From Purpureocillium takamizusanense (Eukaryota > Ascomycota > Sordariomycetes > Hypocreales > Ophiocordycipitaceae): 64,000 nucleotides of DNA. The number at the start of each line of letters is the position of its first letter. Position 1 is the stretch's first letter. The stretch spans positions 3,472,001 through 3,536,000 of the forward strand of contig NC_063068.1 of the NCBI RefSeq assembly GCF_022605165.1, read 5' to 3'. The notes below the pieces were generated by a model. That model saw nothing but the letters and a program-made list of their open reading frames with translations. It did not search any database and was not told where the DNA came from. This document shows positions 36,274 through 48,353 of the stretch, in pieces. Made by a program: the position numbers and the translations under genes.

Positions 36274-38658
36274 GCATAAGGTACTACTTCGTTCTGAGTA
36301 ACGGCATCAATATGTCTACCTGCGTGGTAGATTATGGGCTCGTATACGTGCATACGCGCGGTAAGTAACCCTTGCACGCAGGGCCTACGTAGCAACAGTC
36401 CGACGTTGGCGTTCCAATTGTCATGACAGCCTCACTCGCTTCCCACTCGCCTCCTGCTGATCGAAACCCGGCAGAAGCTGCCGAAACACTACACGGCGCT
36501 ACACATTAGCTCGAGTCCGGCAGGCCGGGAGGAGAGAGACCGAGAGTCAGTGCGCAAGGCACGGAGTGCACTGTACGACACCCGAATTCTGTGCAAAGTA
36601 TGTGAGGTGTTACGCTATCCCTCCGCGACACGCTGAGTCTTAGACGACTCACTCATAACCATCTCCGCGGGCCAGTTCGTAGTTATGGTGCTCACATCAC
36701 TTGGCCTGACGCATCGCGGCGACCGCGCCCGCCCCCACCCCCTCCCGCACTTGTTTAACCCGACGATGCGTCCGAAGAAGCACATTCGTGACTTCGGCGG
36801 CGGCGCGACGCTGGGCGACGTCTTGCGGCGCCAGCCAGCAGAGCGTCCCGTCGTGTCGTGTCGTCGCGCGGCCCCGAACCCGAAGACGCTCGGGTTGCGG
36901 CGGACGTGCACGGGGCGCTCAATACTGGTCAATACCACCGACGCCACGGTGCTCGACGATGGCCCCGAGCGCCGCCATGCGCACTGCAGCTAGCCGCAAC
37001 TCGCCCTCGCATCGCAGCCCCTCCACCGGCGAGGGGCAAAATGGTGTGTGTCCCGATCGATGTCCATCCAGCTCGTCCTTTCCCCGCTTGCGTCGTCTCC
37101 CCTCCCCTCGATGCATTGGATCGGGCGCGTACGAGGAGCCATGGCAAGCCCGACGGCCTCGGAGAGTTTCCCACGTCTGAGCCCTGCAACCTGCAGAGAC
37201 TTCGCGACCTGTCTCACAGGCTTCCTTTTGCGTCCCGCCGCCACAAGACCCTGCCCCGTGGCGTGGCGCGGCAGAACGCCGTCCAGCCGCGAGCAATGAC
37301 ATGTCGCCCGCGTCCGTAGAGCAGCCATCAAATATTTTGCGGGGCCGCCGCGAGACAAACCCAAGTCATTGTCAAACGCCAGCCCGCCAGCAAAGCGCTT
37401 GGGGCCCGTGCCCTGTTTTGGTCCCCTCACGTCACGGCCGCCATCGCAATGCTTCTTCTGATGGAGAAGACACCCCCGGGAGAACAGAAAAAGGAAGGCT
37501 GAAGTTGGGGAGCTACACAGACAACCCGGGCAGGTAGTCGACAATTCGTACCGTCTGCCCAAATGTCAATGGTCACAGACCCGTCGGGGCGCACTGCGTG
37601 TGCAGCCGAGTCCGCCAACAGCATTGGCGATGTGAGATTGACACGTCCATGTGCCTCCAGCTCAGATCGCACGACCCTTCTTGGACGAGGCCAAAGCTCC
37701 CCGATACAACTTGGCCTCGCCGAGAGCCCTTCACTGGACTGGACACGGCACACCCTGCCCTGCCAGGGTCTGGCCGGCGCTGCTCTCCGTGCCCAAACAT
37801 CTGCACTGTTGGTGATAGCTCGGTTGCGGTGCGCGTTAGGATAATACCTGGCGGCTTCGCGATCCGCAAGGCGGCTGTTTCAAATATCGGAAGCGCTCCT
37901 TGTAGGGCACCTGGGCGTGAACAAATGAATGCAACAGCCCTAGGTTGGTGCGATCCAGGGCCATCACGCCTCCTGTCCTAGACATTGCCGCCGATGTGCC
38001 CCGAAGAGGTCCGGAGATGTTGTTCCACCAGAAGCAAGGTCTTCATTGAGGGTTCCAAGAGTCCTGTTCCGACTGTGTCAGCTTCGCCATGGCTGTGGGA
38101 ACACATTGAAGGGTACTTGATTGCATTCCACTCAACTGATACGCTCGACGTTGAAGAAGCAACCCGTACGCGCCTGGCTTGACGGGTTCACCAAGTACGC
38201 CAGGTCCATCGCGGTGCTAGCAATTTCTTTCTCGTAGACACGACGTGGCAATGCCCGTGGAACGTGTCTTGGAGCATCCGTGACGCCCGCTGGCCAGCAG
38301 CTCGCGACCTGGGATACGGCCATCGACACGAGGCATTGACCGCTCCCAGTCCCGGCCCTGGGGTTGCTCCAATGTGCATGAGCACAACCAGGCTGGTGTC
38401 TGGCAGCTGCGATGTTCGCCGGCGGATTCGGCCGGTGTTCCAAATGCTAGGCTGCGTTGCCGATTTGTCAACCCCTCATCAGGGTCCACGCCCCCCGACT
38501 TTGGATGAACGAGTGGACCTTTCTTGGGCCCGGACAAGATCGTCAAACCCGCGCAGGCTAAGTCAACGTGGGGGCGAACTCGAAAAGTTTACATCACTTT
38601 GCGTGGCTGGGTGCTTCGGTCACATTACTAGTTACTGCCGCGACGGAGGCTTGGGAGG

Positions 38659-38682
38659 CCGTCGACGGTCGACCGTCGACGG
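38659..38682. repeat. 24 bp perfect palindrome
   Basis: A 24 bp sequence identical to its reverse complement, built from three GTCGAC hexamers separated by GG/CC steps. It lies deep in non-coding DNA. Confidence 0.9.
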
Positions 38683-40916
38683 TGGGTTGGTGCGTTGACG
38701 GCCGGCGCTCAAGCCAAAGGCCTTCGAGAAGCTCTCTGGCATGGGACTTGGCTCGCCAACAAGGCCTGGCCGCGCTAGTCTGGGGGACGCCCCGGTCATC
38801 GTCGTGGCCTCCTACAGATGCGGATTAGACCTCAAAAAGCGCACGAGCAAGTCGGTCATGGGGGGGGGGCGTAACAGAGTCTGAGCCCAACGCAGCATGC
38901 CATCCACGAATTGCGACGGAGACTCGAACAGAAAACGGCGAATTGCCAGGCACAACAACGACGTTGGGCCAATTGCTGACAACAAACGTCGCCAGGAGGG
39001 CGGCCCATGCGACGCGGGAGCCATTACATCTGCTTCAGAATCCAGAACAGCACAGGCGCCGGACAACATGTGCGCAAATTAGGGAAACCACACCTGGTTG
39101 TCTTCGTCTCTAGGATCTTCCAGAATCATGCCAAAACTTGACCGGACCCACGCCGCAATTTGCAGCCAAAGGTGTCCTGGTCAGGAAATCTGGGGATTGA
39201 GCCAAGGTCAGAATACCGGGGTCATTTTAACCCCTGTCCGGCCGGGGATCATTATTCATGGACGGCCCTGGCCACACGGCTACGCATCCGGGCCGTTAGC
39301 TGACCCATGTCCAAGCGGATCCAGTTTGTCTGATCTTGCCGCCGCTGGAGTACTGGACCTGATGCCGGGGCTCGAACAGATTTGCACAGGTGCATTTTGC
39401 AAAGTGGCGAAGAATGCACTCTGCGGGCTTGCTGTGCCTCCGGGGTCATGCCTGTTCGTCTAACGCCTCTGGCTTTGAAGATAAGCCAAACCAAGGCTCT
39501 CGAGTGACCCGATAGGCACGACTTCTGAGACGAGATGCTGATGCGCCCTTGCAGTCGGGAGCTACGTGGCACAACCGACGCTTGCAACGACAAAGTAGTC
39601 GGATGCTCGTGGCTGATTCTGGGCATCAATCATCATGCCACGCCTTGAACCACAAGCACATGCTTCCTACCTCGGCACCTGGCGCCGGAGACCCTTCCTG
39701 TGACAGTTCCGTCGCGACGAAGCTGCCATTGGGTGGGTTGGCTTTCTCGGCTGGGTGATGCTACTGGCTCCGGATAATTACGACCCGGACTGTCGGTGAT
39801 GTGCTTGGGGGTGTCGTCGCAACAGCATCGTCGACCAACCTGGTGCTCTGCAGTGGGTTGAATATGCGATCACTTCCCAGGCAAGGGCGGCCCAACCGCA
39901 GTGTCGGTGGCGAGCAGCCAGCCAGCCTTCAACTGGGTTAGCATGGCGCTAGCTATTTGGCCGCGACCGGCTGGTGCAGATTCCGGGATGGTGCAGATGT
40001 GGGAGCGCCAGCGAGCAACTAGCACCTAGCGCCGTGAACAGCCAAAGAATGCTCAACGGCGCCGTGAGCTGTTGGCCTGGGATGCTGGGGTCTCGACACT
40101 GTGGACGGACTAGCGGGCTCGTCCCGATGGCACTGGGGTTGGGAGGGGTGAGCTGCCGGTTCCCCGACATCAGCAAACGGACAATCGAACGAGGGGTCGA
40201 CATGACCAAGAGGAGGCAGCACGAACCCAAGCTTTGACCACCACACAGGCTTGCTCGGTTTGGCGGGCTGCGTTGTGGCGCGATGAGACGTTCAAGCCCA
40301 CGCCTCCAACGTCGTGATTCGCCACCGACGAAGCCGCACCGAGGTAGCGGACTCGGTTCCTCAAAGCTTCATATGACATGGCTTGCAGGACTGGCTGTTT
40401 CAGCCGCTCACGAGGAGCGCCGCGGAGGACGAGCCGAGACATGACGAGAGAGCACCGCGCTGTGTCGTTTGGAGGGCACGGATTCGAGCCGTCCATCCAA
40501 ATACGACTGGAGTCTGTCGGCAGTGATGGGCTACACCCGACGTTGCGATGAGAACATAGCCGTGGGGTCGCAACGCGGCCTGTTTGTGAAGGTCGGGAAG
40601 AGGTGGGGTCGGATCCAGGAACAGGAGCGGTAGGTACGCACTGCCAGGACGGTGAACAAGAAGAGAGGCATGGGCGCCGAAATGAGTGGCAAGGCAGGTA
40701 CGAGGACAACCTCAGGCAGGTACCTGCGTCCACGCCTTGCCTGATCGAGGTCTGCACCCCGTCGTCTGGTGCCTGAACAATGCAAAACCTGCACCTGCAG
40801 CAGGCGGCGTTCGCCAGGGCACACACTTGACGGCGGGACATATCGAAGGAAGGCACGACAAACCTTGAAATTTCATACGGCACGGACCGTCGGGGTATTA
40901 GGTAAGGCACCTAAGG

Positions 40917-40930
40917 TAGGTACCTAGGTA
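40917..40930. repeat. Overlapping TAGGTACCTA and TACCTAGGTA palindromes
   Basis: Two 10 bp perfect palindromes share six bases. Similar GGTAC/CCTA-type words occur at 42000, 42890 and 51979. Confidence 0.7.
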
Positions 40931-41185
40931 TAGAGTTAAGACACTTACTTGAGGCATGTCGAGGCATTCAATTCAACAATACGGACATGTCAGGCAACAA
41001 TCCTCTCTCAATGCGCCCATGACATGAAACACCAGATTTTCCCGCCTCGTACCAGGACGATGTACGTACCTCTCGTCCCATACGAGCGCTCATGTCCGCA
41101 GCTCAGTCGTCCGTCGGCCAGTAGAGAATCGTTGGTTCCTGCATCAGGGACAGATGGTGCAACAAGGCCGAGGAGCACATGGTTC

Positions 41186-41196
41186 GTACGGAGTAC
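41186..41196. repeat. GTACTCCGTAC interspersed motif, copy 3 (reverse)
   Basis: Exact reverse complement of the 11-mer at 19281 and 35794. A truncated ACTCCGTAC follows at 42057-42065. Confidence 0.75.
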
Positions 41197-44100
41197 ATGA
41201 TCCTTCTCACGTCACTGCCTCGCTCTGCAGCGCAGCGGCGGATGACGAACCCACCCGCCGGGATGCCCGTTGGCAAGAGAATTCCCAAGCCGCCCATGCC
41301 GTGGAGCCAGTGTGCGAGGCACCCCTCCTGGGGGGAGGCGGCACCCTTGCGCATCCCGCCGGCCCAGCGGATTCGAGTCGAGTCGAATGGTCCGTCCCGG
41401 TCGACCCGTTCCCCGTTGGAGTATGAGTACCATGCAACTCCCAACACCCTCCTGCGGGGCAGTGCGGATGGCTGCATCTCTTGCTCGACGTCGAGGCGGC
41501 ACGGCGCAGCGAGCAGACCACCCAAGGTACAACAACGTACCTGCGTCGTGCAGGGTTCGGGGCGCACGGGGGCGTCGGCCCCATGCACGAATGCAGAACT
41601 TGTGTGAGTGCAGAAGCGCCAGAGTGCACGATTATGGGACGGGATAGGCACTGTACAACCTACCTGGTACTACTCGTGCGCGCATGTCTACGCCTGTTGG
41701 CACGTTGTGCAACGCTCAGAGATCTGCACGCCGTCTTCACGCCCGGCCGGCCGTGCCAGGCCCGCCAGCGATGGCGTCCGGCACACGTGGAAAGATGTTT
41801 CCCTGATCACATCATTGACCGTGTGATGATTGCATTGACGTGGCCCCAACTGCCGACTCACCGCTTGAGACAGGACAGGGCAAGCAAACGGCATGGCGTG
41901 CCAAGAGGCGTTACAGACGTGTGATGGTGTCCTTGATGGGCTACTGCTCCTGTGGGAACACACACACACACACTTCCTCGCACGGAATACATTGATGAAC
42001 CTACCTTAGTACCTGGCAGGATGACAACTCTCAGCAGGGTGCGCAAGAGGTAGGAAACTCCGTACCTTATGCATTGTGATATTACTGCCCTGTCTCGCCT
42101 GCACATGAAAAGTATATAGCACGACTACGTACGCACGTACATACGTATGTATGCACTCTGGACGTGCCGTCGTTGGATACGTCTGCGTTCGCGGACACAC
42201 GGCTGGGCATCGATGCCAGGCGTTGACGATCGCACGTCGCATGGCACGCCCAACATGGACGGTCCTGAGCGCCCGCAGGAGGCATTGCTGCATTCATTGC
42301 AAACGCCCCGTATGCGGTTTGCTCTCGCGTTTTTTGCGGATGCGACGAGAGCAGCAGGCGCAGGTGCACGATGGCGTGCCTGGATGGCTTCTTCCGTCGA
42401 TGCCGCCGAGTTCCATCGTTAGCTCAGGCTCAATTGTCTGCTGGATGACAGGTAGAGCTTCCTGTTTCAGCTAGATGACCGTCGATTGCGGGGAGCGCTG
42501 TGCAGGCAGCGGGCGGCCCTTTGGGATGGACGGTTTGCCAACCAGACTGTCTGTACGGTACGTAATGAGCCATTTCCATGTCCACCGTCAAGGGCAATCT
42601 TTCTTTCTTGGTGCTCATTCTCCACGCCTCGGTCGAGAAAAGTGGAGAGGCAAGCGAGCATGCGACAGGAGCATCTTGACGGCGATGCTTCTTAGTTGCT
42701 TGGGCGCTCCTGCAGGTACAGGTCGAGGTGCAGGAACCGATATGCACGTTGCAGGGCCTGTTTGTGGACGACGGCCTGGACGAGTGACATCCCATTGATC
42801 CATGCCTAGATGGGCGATGGGCATTGGTTGATGCGGGCCGCACCATAGAGGCACAATTGGCCCGTCAGGCAAAGCAGGGAAGGTACCTCAGGTACCCGGC
42901 AGGCGCGCCGCCGCCGCCCAATATTATGGAAGGTCATCCATCCAGCCGGCCCTGGGACACCCCCCCACGCATGCTCCAACTGGCTGCGCTGTTTGCCCTG
43001 GAACCAGGGCAGGAAGGAGCCTGCCGCTCTCTTTCGGTGCACAGCGCGCCCGACTTGTGAACCAAGTGGGCGATGGCGCTGCCCATCATCAGTGCCGTCA
43101 CCCGCTCGCCTCGAGCTTGCATTGCGCTGCGCTCCAACGGCCAAAAGCACCGTCGACACTTTATGCAGCGCTAAGGTTTCAGGTTGAGAGGCACTCTGGC
43201 CAGCCAATGGGACCACTGCCGCATCTTCAGCCTGTGGCATAAAAGTGGCTTGTGCTGGCATCCTGGCCAAGCTTGGTGCCGTTATCCTCATCTGAAGTTT
43301 GGGCCTTTGCGCATATCTGTCCACTTCATTGGAACCGGGGTACCATCATTCATGCCACCCAACGGCCTCGGGTCGTGAAGCCGTAGAACCCGCGACATAT
43401 CCACAGCTCGGTGACGAGCCTTCTTCCATGGCACCCTCGCCATCGGTTCCCCCCCTTGCCATGTTTGGCCGCGCGTGCAGCCGGAGAGCACGCTGGTGGC
43501 CGCCATATTTCCCGACAGCGCACTCCAGGTATGCAGACGCAACATAGCCAACTGCTGCTCGGTAGGTGGGTATGGCAAGTATAGGCGGTGATAAGGACAG
43601 ACCGAGCAAACGCTTTTGATTGTTGCCTGGCTCAAGCTGCGGCGTGGGCTCAAGGTCCAGTCAAGCAAGCCAGGCGATTCGCATTACCGCAAGTCAGCGC
43701 GCTTCGGGGACTATCAGACTGGCCCGACGTTGCTCTGCGAGCAAACCATTGTCTAAATCCGTTTGGCCCGCAAAGAGCCAGGCATGACCAAGCCACGAGC
43801 GCAAGGCCTGCATACCGTGTCAAGCGTATCAAGCATCGCCGTCGCTGCAAGGATGGCAAAGATAGATGGCTGACTGCATGTGGCATTGGGGTCGAGAGCC
43901 AGCAACATGTCGCTCCTCGAGTGATCAGGTCTTCGTCCAGTAAAGCAAGCGTTTGGCTCAACTCCCTTGCTTTGCGCATGGCGATGCGGGAAGATGCGCA
44001 CCATCATGAATCGCCCGCAACGCAACGACCGAGGGCGAGTGGATTGCTAGGCTGAACCTGGCCTCGATCTTCGTCCAATGTCGAGAGATATCGTGCTGCC

Positions 44101-46708
44101 GTGACTCGCTCCCGTCCCGCTGTCATCTGGGATCGTGAAACGACCCGGTACACATGGCTGGCCGTCCGCTTTCTCTGGCATGCCTGAGAGCGGCCTGGTG
44201 GAAAGAGAATCTAACATGCCGCGGCTGGCCATGGGCCAAGCAAAAGGCTCCAATCCGAGGCTTCGGGACTGCGGGCCAGACGGCGTCGACAGCGGGCATG
44301 GCCCAGTGGAGGCTTTTGATGAAGCCACCGCCCGCCGAAACGCAAAGTCGTGCACTCCATGCATCTTCATCACCAGAGGAGCGTGTGGAGATCCGAGGAG
44401 CGGAAAGCGTGAGCAGCCATGCCATCTCACCAAGCGCTAGCTGATGAGTTGAGGCTGTTCCCAGAGGAGCGGGTTGGCGAGCTACTAGTGGCATCCACAC
44501 CCGTGGGCCGTTTGTTGCGCAACCCAGAGGCGTCGTTCTGCTCAACACGAAGCGGCTCGCTCGCTCGCTGGGTGCTGTGCCTCTGGTCGTAAGACTTTTT
44601 GAGGGGTGCACACGATTTTTTTTCTTGCCCAGGTGTGTCTCGTATTGCTTTGCGGCAACACCACCAGCCGTGCGGCCCACCGCGAAAACGAGAAATCGAG
44701 GCGCCCAGCGTCATGCAGGCTGCAAGCCCGGGTTGCCAGATACCTGACCAGAGCCGCCGTCGGGTGGATGGGGATCATGGGGGGAAAGCATGCCCGGGTG
44801 GGCTTCTGTCTTCGTCCATGAAACTGGGCCATGACGACGCCCTCGCAGCCGCCCACCGCGGACTCCCGCTTGGCTTGTCGATACCCACGTAGATGACATA
44901 TTGGTGCGCAGATCGGGCCCCCCCGTTGCTCGTCTTCCCTCCCACTCCCACGGGGCGGCGAGCGGGTGGCATGTCACCGGGGCCGGAATCCACCAAATCC
45001 GCCATGACGATATGTCGTCCCGTCCCCTCTTCTTCCGCTCTGTTGCGCCATGGCAGTTGTTGGGGTGTAAACAGAGTCAAGCCAGGCAGGGCAAGTCGCC
45101 AGGCAGCTTCTCTTCTCGATCGCTGTTGACTCGCCTGCCTTGGTCTGTGTGTAGCAGACGGCGCTTTCCAACGCGCCATTGGCCAACCGCTGCTCTGAAT
45201 GGAGGCCTTGCGATGGGAACGGTGCCGGTGGGTGTTAGCGTGATGAGGTCATATGAGCCACGGCGGACGGCTCTGGTGAAATCAGCGATCAGCAGTTTAC
45301 CATGTGCGAGTACCAGCACACGTACAAGCGAGGTGATGGAGGCGCCGCGCGCACAGCACCACAACGCAGCGCACAGCGGCTCCGAGCGCGCATACTCGTG
45401 CATACGACACGGCGCCATCGCCTGCATGTGCCTTGCATTGGTTGAGCGGCAGCTGGTGTGACAGACACAGGCGGTCCTCGAGGGCTGTGCACAGCCGCGA
45501 GCACGCGTCGGAGCGACGATCCCATCAGAGGCAAGGAGTCCAACAAGGCGAGCGGCGGGTTAGCGCTCTTGTGCACGCTAGGCGATCTGAGCCATTGGTG
45601 GCGGGCCTTTGGCCATGCAGGGTTATGCACGGTATTGTGACGCGACTCTGTGCGCGTGCAAGCGTGCTCAGACCCAGGCGCCCGCGGTCGAAAAGAGGAA
45701 AAAGAGACGCGCGGATGCACAACCATTCGCTCCACTGGCGGTGGAGACGGACTGATGAGCCAGACAAGCCAGAGCGCAAGGAAGAGGCCGCCCGACCGGC
45801 TCCTTCTTTTTTGTGTCGCGACTGGTCACTGGTGGGAGGGAGGGGGCGCGCTACCTAATTACCTCGCACCTCTCCATCAAGTCAGTCGGTGCATGCACGC
45901 GTCGGTCAATGTGCATGCGAGTGAGTGCATGCATTGGATAGAGGCGCCCAGCAAATGACAGGCGGCGATGCATCCATTGCATCCATCCCATCCCACGGCT
46001 GGACGCGGTGGGCGCAGGCGCCGCTCACCCAGCCGGTCAATGGATGGAGGCTCGATGGCGATGAGAGGATTTGCAGCGTGCCAACGAGCTGCAGCGACCG
46101 CTCGTCAGGTACCACAGCGAGATGAGAAACAAGGTTCGGGAAGTTGCCCGGTACGAGGGTTGTAAGTTTAGTACTGGGTACATCTACCTCTGGGCGGTCC
46201 AGTCTCTCCCAGCACTCAGCCATGCATTGATTGGCAAGTTCCTCGCCCAAGAAAACCAGGGAAGGCACCTCTGCTCAGCAGGGTAATTGCCTACCTACAG
46301 AGGTAGGGATACATGGGAATTCGTGAGGTGCTGGGGCAAGTACGAAGTCAAGATAGGTCCTTACCCTTAGAGGTAGCACCTTATGATTCCGAGTCGTGGC
46401 CCCAGAGGCTTGGCTTAGTTGCGCCTTCAGGCGCGCTTGCGCGGACAGCCCGACTGCCCAGCGCATTGAAATCCAACCCTCCTGCGCGAGCTGCAAGCCC
46501 GCAGCTGGGGTGGGCAGTGTGCTGTGCCGTCTGGCTGGCTGACTGGGTTTGGTCCCGAATTAGAAGCCCATCCCCCGCGCCCACTTGCAACTCACCATCC
46601 ATCACCTCATGAATCGAGAGGGTGGCTCCAGTGGCTGCGCCATGGTGCTGGTGTGGCCGCTCAGGCACTCAGGACACCCACCTTTCGACGACACGCCTAC
46701 TGCCTACA

Positions 46709-46732
46709 TTCATCCATCCATCCATCCATACA
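46709..46732. repeat. (CATC)n repeat
   Basis: Several tandem CATC units in the distal upstream region of the Msn2-type gene. Confidence 0.8.
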
Positions 46733-47458
46733 TAGCACAAGGAATTGGACCAAGCCAGCCAGTCAGTCAAGCCAGTCACCTCGCACTCTCCCGTGTGGCC
46801 CCGTCCAGGCTTGGGCCGCTCGCTCGCTCGACTGGGTCATCGTCGACTGGGCTGGGAGCGAGCCGGGGGCGGACGGCTTGGACGGGGACCGCTGAACTGT
46901 GGAGGGAAGGTTCGATGGGGCCTTTGGAGATGGCCGCCGTCAGCCATTGACGACGTCGGGTCGGGTCCTTCGACGAGGCCTGCCCCGTCACCCGCGTTGG
47001 TCCGCCAGGTACCCGCGTCGGTCGCTACTAGTAGTAGCAGCAGCAACAGCAGGGCAGGGTCACCACTGACCACTGCCAGCGCCAGTAGTCCATCCATCAC
47101 AGTTTCCCCGGCTTGCCCAATCCTGTTGTCCATCCATCTTGGGGGCGTCTACTCAATCCCCGCCATCCACCACCACCACCGCCAGCGCCGCCGCCGCCGC
47201 CGCCGCAGCGGCCGACGAGCGGGCGCGCGAGCTCCCTTCATACGAGGTGTTTGCGCCGGGCCTGCTGTTCTCTGGTACCAGTCAGTCAGTGTCCACTGCC
47301 TCCTCCACGACCCTCCACCCTCCACCCACCACCCACCATCGTCCATCCACCCACCATCGCCCACACCAGCCAGCCCAGACGCCCACCTTGCCTCGCCACC
47401 ACTACCACCACCCTCCACAACGTGCCCGCGCAACTCGACGCACGCCCAGAGGTGGAGG

Positions 47459-47478
47459 GCACGCACGCACGCACGCAC
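47459..47478. repeat. (GCAC)n repeat
   Basis: Five tandem GCAC units in non-coding DNA upstream of the Msn2-type gene; this gives a spurious poly-His/Ala/Arg/Thr reading. Confidence 0.8.
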
Positions 47479-48259
47479 TTCGTCCCAGACAAGGATCTGG
47501 GAGGTGTGGGCGTCCCAAGGGACGGCGACGAAGACAGACGTAGACAGGTCGACTGTGCCGCCCCGGCCGCCGCGACGGATCCTTGCTCGGGCCCGCTCTA
47601 GCATCCTGGTCGGGTTGAGTGAGACAGGCGTGGAGGCGACTTTGGGTCATGCCTATCGCTGTCGGCCTTCTTTTCGATGGCCTGGTGTCTGGGCGCTGAT
47701 CTCGGGCCTCGTTTTCTACTTATGCCACCACGGACCCCTTCACCACCACTCGATCGGCAACCTGGTCGGATCTGGTGTTCTTTTGATCTTGTTGTCTTTT
47801 ATTATTGCCGTCTCGGTTCTTTCTTCTTTTCCCTCCAGTGACTCGATCTTCTTCAACACTTGGAATTCCTCGCTCTTGCTTCGAGAAATTCCCGCCTTTC
47901 CTTTACACCCCACGACATCACGACTACTTCTGGCCAGTCCTGTCACCCAGTGCAGAACTTCCACCAGAGTGTGCGCCTTGTCGTTCATGTACAACACCAC
48001 AGAAACCACACTCGAGCCATAATACCTTGGCAGTCCTTCACTCGTCCGAGAGGCTGTCGTCCGCTCCTTGCTCAAGGAACCGAGAACAAAACCACACCGT
48101 CATTTGGCCACTCGCCCACCAGGACACTTTAGACTCGCCCTTGCGAGCCAGCCTGTATACTACGTCAAATACCTACGCCTAATCCCACCATCGAGAGACG
48201 CCTGCGAAACGAGAAGAAAGCACGAACTGTATTGACACTCGCACGACGCCATTTACAAG

Positions 48260-48329
48260 GTGAGAGGCGACTGCTCCGTCTGATCTTGGGGTCTGGATGC
48301 AGTGACTAACACGCATCCCCGTGGGTCAG
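48260..48329 (+). other. Probable 5' UTR intron of the Msn2-type gene
   Basis: A GTGAGAGG donor, an internal GTGACTAAC branch-like sequence and a GGGTCAG acceptor enclose 70 bp that ends 24 bp before the ATG at 48354. This is an ordinary size and structure for a fungal leader intron. It is supported only by sequence pattern. Confidence 0.55.
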
Positions 48330-48353
48330 GACCCGGAACGACCGCCCAGAGCC

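Larger units (their letters stand above)
35105..48353. other. Gene-poor 13.2 kb intergenic region
   Basis: No frame in this span has a recognisable domain, plausible exon chain or signal peptide; open frames are short and mirrored on several strands, as expected in GC-rich non-coding DNA. It contains TAAGG, CATC, GCAC and CCG repeats, a 24 bp palindrome, an inverted repeat at 36256-36273, and two GTACTCCGTAC words. The last ~700 bp (47650-48353) becomes pyrimidine-rich and is probably promoter and leader of the Msn2-type gene, with a 5' UTR intron at 48260-48329. I see no transposase, reverse transcriptase or tRNA. It could be a diverged repeat island, a lineage-specific non-coding region, or hold unannotated non-coding RNAs. 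Confidence 0.5.

Noticed and set aside
36251..36280. loxP-like site
   Set aside because: Only 7 bp arms and a 4 bp spacer are present, while loxP needs 13 bp arms around 8 bp. It is kept only as an inverted repeat.
36615..37562. Several overlapping 100-190-codon frames on both strands
   Set aside because: All are mirrored in other frames, Arg/Ala/Pro-rich, and without recognisable motifs; typical of GC-rich non-coding DNA.
46745..48022. 425-codon open frame upstream of the Msn2-type gene
   Set aside because: Its composition is that of GC-rich repeats (CCG, CACC, GCAC) and then a pyrimidine-rich leader; overlapping frames on the other strand are equally open and no domain is seen.
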